A model generated the notes under the pieces. That model worked only from the letters and a program-made list of their open reading frames with translations, made no database searches and was not told where the DNA came from. A stretch of 64,000 nucleotides of DNA from Delphinus delphis. Its lineage: Eukaryota; Chordata; Mammalia; Artiodactyla; Delphinidae. The stretch is taken from positions 75,148,731 through 75,212,730 of the forward strand of contig NC_082688.1 in the NCBI RefSeq assembly GCF_949987515.2. The letters are read 5' to 3'. Positions 33,271 through 44,818 of this stretch are shown here, one piece after another. How positions within the stretch are numbered: the first letter of the stretch is position 1; each line of letters starts with the position of its first letter. The translations under genes were made by a program, and so were the position numbers.

Positions 33271-33584
33271 AGCTAAATTGAAACCTAATGGAAGTGAAAG
33301 GCAACACTGAACTCTGCCCTATAAAAGTTTAAGAAAGGAAGTAATGTTCTCCAAGACTTTCACATTTCCTCTGTAAAATTTAAACTCCCCTGATGTACTA
33401 TTTAGATTTGCCTCGGACAACTTTACAGACATGCTGATGGCCACGTTTTCATTTGAACGCTAGGTCCTTCGCAGGGGATTGGAGAGGTGGATGCACGGGC
33501 AGCCTCAGCCTTTGGTCCACCCTCATAGGCAGTGGGAGGGTGAAAAATCAATCATTCAGTTGTACCTCCTCCTCCCAAGAAGCC

Positions 33585-34160
33585 GACACATATTAATCAC
33601 TTAGTATATACTAAGTGCTTGTATGCACATGTCATCTAGTCCTTTCTCCAATCCCGTGAGGTAGGTATTACTTGTATCTCAGTTTTACAGATGAGGAACT
33701 GAAGCTCAAGAGAAGTTAAATGTTGGACTTCCCTGGTGGCGCAGTGGTTAAGAATCCACCTGCCAATGCACGGGACACAAATTCGAGCCCTGGTCCAGGA
33801 AGATCCCACATGTCACGGAGCAACTAAGCCCGTGAGCCACAACTACCGAACCTGTGTTCTAGAGCCCACAAGCCACAACTACTGAGCCTGCATGCTGCAA
33901 CTACTGAAGCCTGAGCACCTAGAGCCCGTGCTCCACAACAAGAGAAGCCAACACAATGAGAAGCCTGAGCACTGCAACAAAGAGTAGCCCCCGCTTGCTG
34001 CAACTAGAGAAAGCCCACGCGCAGCGACGAAGACCCAATGCAGCCAAAAATAAATAAAATAAATAAATTTTTTAAAAAAAGAGAGAGAGGTTAAATGTTC
34101 TGAACACACACAGTACTAAAGATTTTCAGAACTCAAATCTAAAAACCTTTGCTTTTCTCT
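33585..34160 (-). mobile_element. MIR element split by a SINE
   Basis: The left part (33585-33724: ATGTCATCTAGTCCTTTCTC, GTGAGGTAGGTATTACTTGT, TTTTACAGATGAGGAACTGA) continues at 34085-34160 (GGTTAAATGTTCTGAACACA) after the SINE at 33725-34084. Confidence 0.7.
33725..34084 (+). mobile_element. CHR-type SINE, long class, inside a MIR
   Basis: GGACTTCCCTGGTGGCGCAG head, three CAACTAC(T/C)GA modules, (AAAT)n tail. TSD GAGARGTTAAATGTT at 33710-33724 and 34085-34099 (one mismatch). Confidence 0.93.
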
Positions 34161-34834
34161 TTCTGACCCACACAATGGGTAGAAGAGTCCTTGCTTGTAG
34201 GCTGAAAACCACGTGCACGGTTGGGAACGAACCAGGCATTGGTGGATCTGAGCTGGAGTGGGGCTGAGGTCATGGGAATGGACTTAGCATCAGGAAGTGG
34301 GTAAAGGGTGCACAGCCTAGATTCCTGCTCACCTGCCCTCCAGCAAGCTCTGGTCGCAGCCTCTGGAAAACTGAACAGGAGGGAGAGGTGGCCTTGACCC
34401 CATCCAGTTCCTCACACACTACCCTCAAGGATGTGGCTAGGATGATAACATCCATCCCCAGTGCCACTTCCAAAGGGATACTGCCAGGGTTTAGTTCCAG
34501 GAGCATCAGAACCACGGGTCAGCTTAGGTGAATGACTAGGGGGATGAGGGCTGGGGATCTGGTGTGCCAGAGTCTCTTCCCCTCTCACCCTGCTGGCTCA
34601 CTCCCTGGTTTTCTGGTCCATTCCTCCAGCCGCTGCCAGTCCTGATTCACTCTCTGACCCAGAACCACACCTGGGGACCCACGTGCGTCTTTGGGGATTA
34701 TATGATTGGGTAGGGACGGAGCCTGGTCATAAAGTGATAAGGGAAACTGAGGTCTTATCATATCGGGAGGCCAGGAGAAAACTGGAAAGATCAGGTTCAA
34801 ACACTGAAAGGCTGTCATTTGGAAAATGAATGGG

Positions 34835-34950
34835 AGAAGAAAACAGCAAGCCACTCACCCAGGGCCACAAAGCTAACAAGTGCGGGAGAGGAATTCAAGC
34901 CCATTTCTTTCCGACTTCAAAGTCTGTTCTCTTTCCACTACTCTATTCTC
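34835..34950 (-). mobile_element. MIR fragment
   Basis: Complement: CCACTCACCCAGGGCCACAA, AGCTAACAAGTGCGGGAGAG, AGTCTGTTCTCTTTCCACTA. Confidence 0.55.
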
Positions 34951-35129
34951 TTTTGATGGCTGAAGGCAGTCCCTTTCTTCTTCCCTTCCTTCTTAAGATC
35001 AACAGGAAGACACACTGTTGTACTGCCAGAGGTGTCCAAAAGGGGGATTCATTGCCTGGGGTGGTGGTGAGTTCCCCACTCAGGGAGATGTTCAAGTAGA
35101 GGCCACTTGCTCGTGTTGTTAGAGGGGAT

Positions 35130-35310
35130 CCAGGTTAAGAGAAGGTGGTTTCCACTACTGGTTGCATATGACAATCACCTGTGTTTGTTAATAGGCCAGA
35201 TTCCCAGTCCCCCGTCTAGTCCCCTGGGTCTCAGGTGCAGCTCAGTTATAGCTAATTTTTCAAAGCACCTTTGGGGGCTCCAATGCAGCTTTTGGGAATC
35301 GTTGGGGTCT
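35130..35310 (+). mobile_element. MER5-like hAT fragment, diverged
   Basis: TGACAATCACCTGTGTTTGT, CAGATTCCCAGTCCCCCGTC and CTCCAATGCAGCTTTTGGGA approximate a MER5 order. Confidence 0.4.
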
Positions 35311-35394
35311 CCTTCAACTCTGAGATACTATGACCATAGTGACCGTGGTCTAAGAGAGGGCCAGCTGTGAGGTGTCAGTGCTGGTGTTAACGGC

Positions 35395-35600
35395 GACAAC
35401 TATACTAGCTAAGTGTTGAGTGTTGACTCTGGTCCAGGGCTGGTGCATTACTTCATTAAATACCCCACGAGGCAGGCACTACCTTCATGCCCATTTCACA
35501 GATCAGGAAGATTAAGTTTCCTGCCCAAGGTCACACCACAAGTGGGTGGAGGAGCTGGGCTGTGAGTTCAGGCAGGCTGGCTCTAGATCTTCTCCTCTTA
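35395..35600 (-). mobile_element. MIR element
   Basis: Complement: CAGGGCTGGTGCATTACTTC, ATTTCACAGATCAGGAAGAT, TTCCTGCCCAAGGTCACACC, GGAGGAGCTGGGCTGTGAGT. Confidence 0.7.
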
Positions 35601-35641
35601 ATCAGAGGAGGGGAAGGCACCAAAGGTGACCTGATCCAAAG

Positions 35642-35677
35642 CCATCCAGTCCACAGGTTCCATCCAGTCCGCAGGTT
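35642..35677 (+). repeat. 18-bp tandem duplication
   Basis: CCATCCAGTCCACAGGTT at 35642-35659 repeated as CCATCCAGTCCGCAGGTT at 35660-35677, one mismatch. Confidence 0.9.
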
Positions 35678-36460
35678 CTGAATAAAACCCACCAGCAGCT
35701 AATCTCCCAAATCACAAAAGTTCCACAGCACAGAAATGACCAAGAGAGTGAAATAGACTCTCAGACTATGAAATGACTATAACAGCTAAAAGTGTTGCAA
35801 AACTCTCAACGTATAAATGATAGGCATTTCTTTGGTCTTTGGTGTTGTATTCGACTTTTAACATTTAAACTTTTCAACACAGCACGAGTGCACCCCAGTA
35901 ATTCCTACTGCTATTCCTTCACTCAAAAACAAAACGTGCTCCTTAAAAATGGTTTTATTGGGTCCTGGAATGTTCAAACAAAATGACATTAAGTATATTG
36001 ACACAGTTAAAACATTAACCCTAGTGAAACTCCTGATGTGCTAATTCAACAGAGCCTGCCCAAGCCTTTCTGGGAAAAGCTGGGTCACCTGCTGTACCTT
36101 GGCCAAATCCTCACCCACCACGTGGCCTGGAGGCCAGCTTTAGCACCAGGAGTGCGACTTTAGTGCAGGGACTTTCTCAACCAAATATGTTCTATTTCCT
36201 CCCTCAGGGTCATCTCAGTCTTAGGAGAGTCAAGGGCAAAAAAAGGAGATGTGATGTCTATACTCTGAGTGCTGAACTCACAGGGGACTTTCCAGGTTAC
36301 ATGCCCTATTAAACTAACCCTCTCATTAAAGTTGACTCTGGGCAAAACTTTGGGAGGAACAGAGGAGGTCTTCTTACTGCCAAGCTCCTCTCCCCGCAGC
36401 ATGGCTAATTACCCTTGTTCTTGCTTCCAGCCTAAGGTCCTTAAGCTATTCTTGCTTTTT

Positions 36461-36668
36461 TTTTTTATTTTTCTTTGTGGTACGCGGGCCTCTCACTGTT
36501 GTGGCCTCTCCTATTGCGGAGCACAGGCTCCGGACGCGCAGGCTCAGCGGCCATGGCTCACGGGCCCAGCCGCTCCGAGGCATGTGGGATCTTCCCGGAC
36601 CGGGGCACGAACCCGCGTCCCCTGCATCGGCAGGCGGATTCTCAACCACTGCGCCACCAGGGAAGCCC
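36461..36668 (-). mobile_element. CHR-type SINE, about 200-bp class, with perfect TSD
   Basis: T-rich tail, GTGGTACGCGGGCCTCTCAC, body, complement of head. TSD CTATTCTTGCTTTTT identical at 36446-36460 and 36669-36683. Confidence 0.95.
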
Positions 36669-36683
36669 CTATTCTTGCTTTTT

Positions 36684-37565
36684 AATGATCCTCTCTCTCA
36701 AAGTTCCTAGCGCTTTGTGAGAAAGGTTAAAACTCACTGGAAAGAGTTGTAACAGCTTGAATGGAGTCAACCGGTCGAGACGTCTGGGACTTTCCCCTCT
36801 GCCTAAGGAAGCTCAATTTATCCTGGGGCTGGGAAGAGGCAGAGCCGAGGTCACCTTTTCAGACCCAGAAATCACCTGGGAAACCAAGTCACAACCTCTC
36901 ACCAGGCTCCTGCTCAATCGGGGTGACCTTTGGAGAGGCTCCTCAGCTGACATCCACGAGGTGTGGCTGAGATCAGTGTGTCTCAAACTCTTCACTGCGG
37001 GCACTGAGGTGCTGCCGAGCTAGCAGAAGGAATAAGAGATCTCTTCTCCCACCTATCCATCCCTGTCGATGTTCAAATTCTATGTAGGATTTCACTGGAC
37101 AAAATTGGGTGACTTTCAAAGTCCCTTCCAGACCTAACATTCTATCATTCTGAGACTCTATTTCCCACTGAAATAGACAGCTGTCTCCCCAGCCCATGCT
37201 GATCTGAGGACTGCTAAAGGGTGGACACCTCTTCCCTGGAGTCCTGGGGGTATAAGTCTGTCCCTGCCAAGTGACTAGGAAGATGCCTCATTTTCTGCAC
37301 ATCCTGGCATCACACGGGACCCTCAAAGTCCCTGGAATTCTGCCAAGTGCCTATGAAAACCAAGCCAGATGCAGACAGCTGGGGTCTGGGTGGAAAAGCC
37401 ACTTCAAGCAGCATACCCCAGGCTGGGCGCCTCAGGGCACTGGCTGATTTGTGATGGAATTAAAGACGTTTTCCAAAATTTCAGCCATGGCCCCAGAATG
37501 TTCCAAGCCCATGAGAAGGTCATGTGAAATTGGTGAGGGCTGGGCATAACCTGATAAGAGTGGAT
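36684..37565. other. Intronic DNA, no confident feature
   Basis: Faint ancient-repeat echo at about 37100-37160 (CCTTCCAGACCTAACATTCT). No gene. Confidence 0.4.
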
Positions 37566-37569
37566 GTTC

Positions 37570-37745
37570 TCTAGTCTGAAGCCTTGGAGTCAGAAAGCTC
37601 TGAGTTCATAATTCTGATGCCCCTCATTCCAGCTCTGTGGCCTTGAGCACATGATTTCATCTTTCTGAACCTCAGCTTTTTCATAGGTCCAATGGACAAT
37701 GAGACAGTTTGGCACAGTGTCTGGCACTGTAAATGTTCTTACCAG
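37570..37745 (+). mobile_element. MIR element
   Basis: CCAGCTCTGTGGCCTTGAGC, ATCTTTCTGAACCTCAGCTT, TGTCTGGCACTGTAAATG. Confidence 0.6.
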
Positions 37746-38608
37746 GTCAATGCCTGGGCTGCCTTAAAATGTGATGACTAATAAAATAAGCCAAAAAATT
37801 AAGGGGCTCAAAGTTACCCAGCTGTGTGGATGGATACCCATTGCTTAAGGTATCAGATCAATTCTCTTTCTACGTGGGCTTCTCTGCCTAAAGTCCCAGG
37901 CTCCCCATAACACGTGACACAGATTCAAATGTTTCTAGCTATTCCCAGGGGCCTGATTCACTCTTTGCACCCAGAAACTGGAAAGCGTGTGTATTGTTCA
38001 GAAGATCAAGACTAACCATCCCCCAAGTCCCCCACCCTCACTCCTGTGACTCAGGGCGAGACAACCGCCTAATAAATCAAGGCCCGTTATGAGCTCCTTC
38101 AAGCTGATTCACGCACATAGCTCCTTGGCTCCTACCTGGGCAGAGAAAAGACAAGACTGAGAATTCCCTGGACCTTGCCCTCCCAGGACGTGATAAAAAC
38201 CTGACACGTGAGAACTTGCCGTGATCTGTGGTTCTCCAGTGTGCCATGAGAGATGAAGGGACCACTCATAATGTTATTCACTACAGGGCAGAACTGGCAG
38301 AAGGAAGGGTGCTTCCTGACGTTCCCCAGGGATGTGACATGACCAGTGACCCTATCACCCCCCAAACCTATTCAAAGCCCCCAAACAATATCATAGACTT
38401 CTAGGGCTTGGTGCTGTGTGGTCTTTATGTGTTAAACATACAATTAAACGGGTAAAACTTTAGTAAGGAAGGTACTGGGGGAGGGGAGAATACATTGATG
38501 AATAAGACAATAAGAGAACAGTGGAGCAGATGGAACAGATGTGGAGGGAGAAGAAAACGTCCATCAATTTCACCTACATGTGCCCGGAACCATTCAGGTC
38601 CTTTACAG

Positions 38609-39247
38609 CAGTGATCCTCAACCTTTTTGGCACCAGGGACCGGTTTCGTGGAAGACAATTTTTCCACGGAAGGGGGGTGGGTGGGCGAGGGGAGGGTTGG
38701 TTTCCGGAAGATTCATGGGCATCACGTTTATGGTGCACTTTATGTCTATTATTATTACATTGTAATATATAAGAAAATAACTATACAACTCACCATAATG
38801 CAGAAGCAGTGGGAACCCTGAGCTTGTTTTCACTTGCCACTCACTGATAGGGCTGTGATATGAGTCTGCGAGCAATTGATTTATTATGGTGTCTGTGCAG
38901 TCAAACCTCTCTGCTGATGATAATCTGTATTTGCAGCCGCTCCCCAGCGCTAGCATCACCCCTCAGCTCTACCTCAGATCATCAGGCATTAGATTCTCAT
39001 AAGGAGCGCGCAATCTAGATCCCTCGCGTGCACGGTACACAGTAGGGTTCGAGCTCCTATGAGAATCTAATGCCGCCGCTGATCTGACAGGAGGCGGAGC
39101 TCAGGCGGTGATGCGAGTGATGGGGAACGGCTGTAAATACAGATGAAGCTTGGCTTGCCGGCGCTCGTTCACCTCCTGCTGTGTGGCCCAGTTCCTAACA
39201 GGCCACAGACCGCGACCTGTCCGTGGCCTGGGGGTTGGGGACCCCTG
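38609..39247 (+). mobile_element. MER1-like hAT-Charlie element, 639 bp, with perfect 8-bp TSD
   Basis: Ends CAGTGATCCTCAACCTTTTT and (right) GGGTTGGGGACCCCTG form hAT-type TIRs. CTTTACAG is duplicated exactly at 38601-38608 and 39248-39255. Interior: GGACCGGTTTCGTGGAAGAC, CAACTCACCATAATGCAGAA, AACAGGCCACAGACC. No transposase is present. It contains an internal inverted repeat (listed separately). Confidence 0.88.
38986..39073. repeat. Internal inverted repeat of the MER1-like element
   Basis: Left arm at 38986-39007 (GCATTAGATTCTCATAAGGA...) and right arm at 39053-39073 (GCTCCTATGAGAATCTAATG...) pair over 21 bases with one extra A in the left arm. The loop is about 45 bases. Confidence 0.9.
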
Positions 39248-39257
39248 CTTTACAGGA

Positions 39258-39445
39258 AAGGCGGGAAGGTGAAGACGTAAGAGTGTGGATCTGGGATCCA
39301 GCCTGCCCACATTCACATCCCAGCACATGGTCACTTGGACGAGTTATGTGATCTCTCGGCGCTTCGGAGGTAATAAAAGAACCTCTCCCACAGGACTTCA
39401 TGAGGATGAAACAAATTCATATATGCTGGCGCTCTCACTACAGAG
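39258..39445 (+). mobile_element. MIR element
   Basis: GGGATCCAGCCTGCCCACAT, GGTCACTTGGACGAGTTATG and AGGACTTCATGAGGATGAAA follow MIR order, diverged. Confidence 0.5.
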
Positions 39446-39449
39446 CCTG

Positions 39450-39640
39450 GTGGGTAAGCTTTCTTGTTTCATCTCTCCATCTCATTTTGATCTTCATGAG
39501 GCCGGCGGGGTCCAAATTTTACAGTTGGAGAAACTGGAACACAAATAATGTATCTAGGGTCACGGGGCAGTAAGTGGAGGTTTGCGAATTCAAACTCGGG
39601 CTCCAATGATTCCAAGTCCCTTAGACAAACAACAGTGATT
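39450..39640 (-). mobile_element. MIR element, opposite orientation to its neighbour
   Basis: Complement: AAATTTTACAGTTGGAGAAA, CTAGGGTCACGGGGCAGTAA, GCGAATTCAAACTCGGGCTC. Confidence 0.6.
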
Positions 39641-39921
39641 GACGAGGGTTTTGTGACAGAAGTGAGACAGCCTGTCAAAGGGGTGGACACAATGGGCCGC
39701 GGAGTCTCCAGAGTCAGGTCCAGAAAGGCAAGCAGGTCATTTACATGTGGGTGGGGGTGTAGAAGGACACCTAACTGTGGAAGCCGATTATTCTCCTTTT
39801 TAATCAGGACAGAGCACCTCTGTAAAGCTAGTAAGCTGGTACCTTTAAAGAGTATCTGGGAAATAGGTACCTAGGTACCTCTCTTGCTCAGGTGCTGGCG
39901 GACTGCATTCTTGATTTGCTA

Positions 39922-39981
39922 TTGGGTAGGCCGAAAAGTTCGTTCGGGTTTTTCCGTAATGGAACTTTTCGGCCAACCCAA
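39922..39981. mobile_element. 60-bp mariner-type palindromic MITE
   Basis: TTGGGTAGGCCGAAAAGTTC... and ...GAACTTTTCGGCCAACCCAA are inverted ends that nearly meet in the middle, with TA at 39920-39921 and 39982-39983. The internal domain is almost wholly deleted. The ends match the bovine/cetartiodactyl mariner type known from memory. Confidence 0.88.
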
Positions 39982-40149
39982 TATTTATACTGTACTCTAC
40001 CCCAAACATAGTGGGCATCTAGCAAATTGTTATGATTACCCATATTTGTTACCTTATGCTGGCCTGAGCTTAAATTTACATGTACTGCCCAGCCTTCCTT
40101 AAAGTTTGTCCTCATGGGGTTAGATGCTCCTTAAAACGATAATGTAAAG

Positions 40150-40395
40150 CAGGGGTCCCCAACCCCCGGGCCGCGGACCGGTACCTGTCCGCGGCCTGTT
40201 AGGACCCGGGGACGCACAGCAGGAGGTGAGTGGCAGGCGAGCGAGCAAAGCTTCATCTGTATTTACAGCCGCTCCCCATTGCTGCCCATCACATTACTGC
40301 GTGAACCATTCCCCCCACCGTCACCCCTGCCGCTCCATGGAAAAATTGCCTTCCACGAAAGCGGTCCCTGGTGCCAAAAAGGTTGGGGACCGCTG
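40150..40395 (-). mobile_element. MER1-like hAT-Charlie element, 246 bp, opposite orientation
   Basis: Begins CAGGGGTCCCCAACCCCCGG and ends AAAAAGGTTGGGGACCGCTG, the complement of the ends at 38609-39247. Flanking octamers ATGTAAAG/ATTTACAG are an 8-bp TSD with two changes. Internally shorter than the other copy: the inverted-repeat segment is missing. Confidence 0.85.
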
Positions 40396-40639
40396 ATTTA
40401 CAGGACACCAAAGTTAAAGGAAATGCTGTGTATTCTATCCCTTTCCAGGAAAATTTCCAGTGTACATAAGCACCATAAAGGCTCTGAGAAATTCAACACT
40501 AAAGAAACCTGCTCTTTTTAATGCAGGGTTTCCTAAACCTACTTGGCCACAGAACCCTTTCCTAGATAATAGAAGATTTGGGGAATACTGAAATTGCTCA
40601 ACTGAATTTTGACTTTCCTGCAAGCAGGGGATAATTATT

Positions 40640-40745
40640 CTCACTTTCCAGGTAAGGAAACAGAAACTCATCCAGTGGCTGGCAAAGCCACTGACACAAG
40701 CCCAAGTCTTTGCCTCTAAAATGAGAACACTCACATTTCCAAAAC
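40640..40745 (-). mobile_element. MIR fragment
   Basis: Complement: TTCTCACTTTCCAGGTAAGG, AAACAGAAACTCATCCAGTG, AAGTCTTTGCCTCTAAAATG. Confidence 0.5.
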
Positions 40746-41783
40746 ACCACACTGGAAAAGTCACCATCCCAGACACCATGTCTTTTGCTTTTCATTTTTT
40801 AAGTCTATAGGTAAAACTTAATGTTAGAAATAAGTGACTTGGCCAAAACCACAGAGCTGCTTAGGAGTGGAAAAGGGACTACGCCTACGTTTGCTAACTT
40901 CTTAAAAATCTCTAAACATAGAAACAAGCTACCATCAGTTGCCATGAATGGTTTGAGTGCACCCCTGCCTGAGCTAAGACATGGACCAGCAGCTGACATG
41001 CTGGCATTCAGGGTTAGTTCCAGGAATGGAACTGGGAGATCCTGTCCTTTCAGAGTTCAACAGCACAGATGATATCAGTCCATTCTTCCTGGCAATCAGC
41101 TGCTCACACTGGACTGATGAAAAAAAATCTGGTCATTGGGTAATAAAATCATCCTCATTAAAACGATTGTTCTGCCTTCTTCCATAGGAAAAAACAGTGG
41201 AAGCCAACGTGCTTTAGCACTGGAACTCACCCACAGCAACGCCCTCTCCATCAACAACTCCCTCCAGCATTTCCCTGGCACAGCTGAGCGTGGGACAGAA
41301 GCCTCCCCCAGGCCTGCCAAGTTCCTCCTAGCAGAGTCCCACCCCAGAATTCTGCCCAGAAGTAGCATCTGAAACAGAGGTGAGTCCTTCGGGCCATACT
41401 GCACAGCCTGTGCCCGGGAAGGGGAGCTTTGGTGAAGGAGGGAAGCTGACCCTGGTCCTCAGCTAGCAGCCCCCAGCCTCCAGCCCCTCTGCCAGATGAT
41501 GTGTCACAAGATATGAAGGTTAATCAGGCAGCCCCTGTTAAGAGCAAGCGGGATGAGCATCTGTGGACCGCTAAGGGATGGAGACAGGCATCTTGCCCTA
41601 GAAATTACCATCAAGCCAAGACCGTTTAATTTCTGCTGCACAGACCTGCCACAGGGCAGGAAGCAGGACGTGAAGGGGAGGAGAAGGGAGAAAAGGGAGA
41701 GTCTTTAGAATATGTTTCCCTGAAGGTGTTTTCTAGCTGAGTTTCGTCCATGGGGTTTACCACACTCCTCTGAATTCTTACGT
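40746..41783. other. Intronic DNA, mostly unannotated
   Basis: A short MIR-like remnant is possible at about 40830-40885 (ACTTGGCCAAAACCACAGAG). No exon recognised. Confidence 0.45.
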
Positions 41784-41799
41784 TCACATTACATTTTTT

Positions 41800-41912
41800 A
41801 CTTTTTTAAAAAAATTTTTTCGCCATGACACTTGGCACGTGGGATCTTAGTTCCCTGACCAGGGAACGAACCCAGGCCCCTGGGTTAACCACTGGACTGC
41901 CAGGGAAGTCCC
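41800..41912 (-). mobile_element. Short CHR-type SINE
   Basis: T-rich tail, GCACGTGGGATCTTAGTTCC, GGGAACGAACCCAGGCCCC, CCAGGGAAGTCCC. TSD TCACATWACATTTTTT at 41784-41799 and 41913-41928 (one mismatch). Confidence 0.9.
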
Positions 41913-41929
41913 TCACATAACATTTTTTT

Positions 41930-42765
41930 AAAGCAAAGTAGGACATACAAAAGGACAGTGATTATTTTTTTCCCAGTTCATGTTAACTCAATAAAAAATG
42001 TACTCATCACTTCCAGAGTGTCAGGCTCTGCGTTAAGGACCGTGAGACAGTGACAATAAGATGAAGAAGGTAGGCCAGGACTGACATGGTTTTGAAACTG
42101 TATTCTGCAAGTGTTACAAAGGTGCCTGAGGGGCCGCAATGGGGTGTGGGGTGGTAAGATGCTGAGAAGCAGGGTCCTCTCGGGCTCACCCGCCCTCTGG
42201 CCTCATTCATCCTCTCCCCAAATTAGGTAGCTCCACTTTGATCTGTTCTCTACGTTTCTTTGCAGGGAGAGCTGTTGGGAGACCTCATTTCCTGATGTTT
42301 AGAAGCCCTTGGGAATATGTGAAGGCCCTTCCTGCAGGACCAGTCCGGGACCAGACTCTTATTAAGCATGCAAAGACAGATGCCAATGTTGATTGCCCTA
42401 AGGGGTTTCTGGCAGAGGAAACATACTTATGGTTCAGGGTTTGCTGGGAGCTAGGAGCAAGCTCAAGTGCTGGCTGGCCAGGCCTGGCACGGCCTTAAGC
42501 ACCTAATTGCTTCCCTAGACAGTCTGCTGTGGCAGCTGTTGGGATAAGCCCCAGGGCACCGTGAGGTTTGGGTGCTTCTGGTGTCAACCATTTAATGAAG
42601 GGTGTCTCGGGCCTAGTAAGGTTTTCAACCTTGCAAGCTCCAGACACCTAACTGCTGTACAGACAAGCGCAAGAAGTAAGTACACGGACAGTCCATCCTG
42701 ATGCTGCGTTTCCTTAGGCACGTGATGGTCACGGGCGGAAGACAGCACGTAGCGGGTGTTAGGGG
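41930..42765. other. Intronic DNA, no recognised feature
   Basis: Unique-looking sequence with no repeat I could name. Confidence 0.45.
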
Positions 42766-42769
42766 CCCA

Positions 42770-42985
42770 GCAGAGTGTGGGAAATTCAAGTCCTGGCCCC
42801 GCTAGTGCCTCACTTGTGACCTGGGGCAGGTGACTTCTCTCTTTAAGCCTGTATTTTCTCAACCGTAAATCAGGGGGCAGTGATTGTTCCCATCTCATGG
42901 GATCTAGGTGTTAGATTATCCATGTAAAGTGATAACATAGTAGCTAAGTACCCGATACATCTTGGACATTTTTAGTATTATTATC
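42770..42985 (+). mobile_element. MIR element
   Basis: TTCAAGTCCTGGCCCCGCTA, ACCTGGGGCAGGTGACTTCT, CTCTTTAAGCCTGTATTTTC, ATTGTTCCCATCTCATGGG, AAGTGATAACATAGTAGCTA. Confidence 0.75.
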
Positions 42986-42989
42986 ATTA

Positions 42990-44085
42990 TCATTGACACA
43001 TCTGAGAGGAACAGCTCAACAGCGCCCAAGGAAATGTCCCTTCACAGCCATAGCCCATTTGATGGACAGGATCCGCAAGCAATGCTTGTCAAAATGAAAA
43101 CGAAAGCAGATTGAAGCAACTGCTGTGTTGATGGGAATTCTCTGTCTTCTCAAGAACAGCATGAAGATTTTTTTTTTTTCTGATCCTAAGATGCATAAAT
43201 GCAAGAAACTCCTCTCCTTAGAGAAATTCACCAGATGGAAGTTCTTTCCCAAGGAATTTCAGAATCTATCAATGTAGCACAAACGGGGTCAGGTGTTAAC
43301 CCTGTATCAACTGTCATCACAAACTGTCATCACATTCTTGATGGCCCCGAAGGCCCAGTCAGCCCGAGTTTCACTGATGTTTTATTAGTTACAGGAATTG
43401 CATTTCAGAACATGTTTTGAAGGGAAATGTCATGAGCTTATCTTTCCAGGGACCAAGGCAGCAGTGAAAGAATCCGCTCATGACTCGTGTTACATCCTTC
43501 ATCTAAGTGCATTTCCCTCTGCTATTGACGTGCTCCTGGAGGAGTTTTGGGAAAGAGTGTGAGCATTCATCCCTACTACATCACGAAAACTCAGCACACC
43601 TGTAATTTCACAGCTGCCTGCAGTTGCTACAGTGACGGAAATGTTTGTGTTGGCCTCTCCAGGCAGTTTGGAAATAGCAGCAAAAAGTGGAGGAGTTACT
43701 TCTGGGTACCAAAAATAAAGTTACAAGCCTGTGAAAATGAATCCCTGTGACTTAATGAAATCTGTGGCTTAAAGGTGTGTTTGCTAAGAAAATTGAAGTT
43801 AGATGCCTTCTTTAAACAGAACGAAAGGGGGTAAATGGATGAATAAATGAATGACTGTTTACTTGCGGTATTTATCATTGGTGGAAATTATAATTTCTCA
43901 AATACTTGAAACTATGGGAATTTTCTACCAAAGAGACTTTGTAAATTTAAAAGTCTAATTAATAATAAATATTAAAGATGATGCATCTTAGCAGGCAGAT
44001 CATTTTACACCCACCTGACCCCGTGTTCTCTCCCATCAGATTCCCCATCCCCATTCCTTTGGAAAAACAGTCAAGTTATGAGGAT
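42990..44085. other. Intronic DNA, no recognised feature
   Basis: Includes a short direct repeat AACTGTCATCACA (43310-43335) and an AT-rich segment at 43900-43990. Confidence 0.45.
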
Positions 44086-44089
44086 GGAC

Positions 44090-44310
44090 TTGGGTGGGGG
44101 TTAGAGTTCCTGGGTCTGAACCCAGCTGTTACTTAACTATCTGTGTGATCTTGGCTAAACCTTTACACCTCAGTTTCCTCATCTATAAAATGGGGATGAT
44201 AATAATACTGCCAAAGTCACAGTGTTGCTGTGAGGATTAAGTGAGTTAATATTTTTAAAATCTATAGATCTGTGTGTATGGCACATTTCTGTATATAAGT
44301 TAGCTGCTAT
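44090..44310 (+). mobile_element. MIR element, well preserved
   Basis: GGGTCTGAACCCAGCTGTTA, TATCTGTGTGATCTTGGCTA, CACCTCAGTTTCCTCATCTA, TAAAATGGGGATGATAATAA, TGTTGCTGTGAGGATTAAGT. Confidence 0.88.
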
Positions 44311-44633
44311 TACCATTATATTTATCATTATCATAATTTCCATCAGATTCTCCCATCCTTCCTCCTACAGGCTGCCCTAAAGTTCCCTACGTCAGCAACA
44401 TTTACAGGAACATTTTCAGGCCAGAGGCGTCCTCTCCAGAAGATCATTACAGCAGCTCCTTAACCAATGACCTGTATTAACATTTCAGATTGATTGAAAG
44501 TCACCTGGAAAGACAGGGAGTTCTGAGAGGCTGGGATAGAAAAAAGTCCTATTCAATTAGGAATACAGTTTGTCCTGTGGCAAGAGGAACCACAAAGTGG
44601 TTAATATGTTGAAGGAGGGTCTTCTTAGGGGAG

Positions 44634-44818
44634 TGCTTCTCAACTGAGGATGATTTTACACCCGGGGTGACATCTGGCAATGTCTGAAGGTATTTTTGGT
44701 TGTCACCATTGCGAGGCCAGAGATGCTGCCTAACTCTCTACAGTGCTCAGGACAGCCCCGTAGCCCCAGCAAAAAGTTATCCTACCCGAATGTCAATAGT
44801 GCCAAAGTTGAGAAACCC
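44634..44818 (+). mobile_element. hAT-Charlie MER20-like element
   Basis: AGTGCTTCTCAACTGAGGAT, GACATCTGGCAATGTCTGAA, TTTTTGGTTGTCACCATTGC, CAGTGCTCAGGACAGCCCCG, ending AAGTTGAGAAACCCT. Confidence 0.82.
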
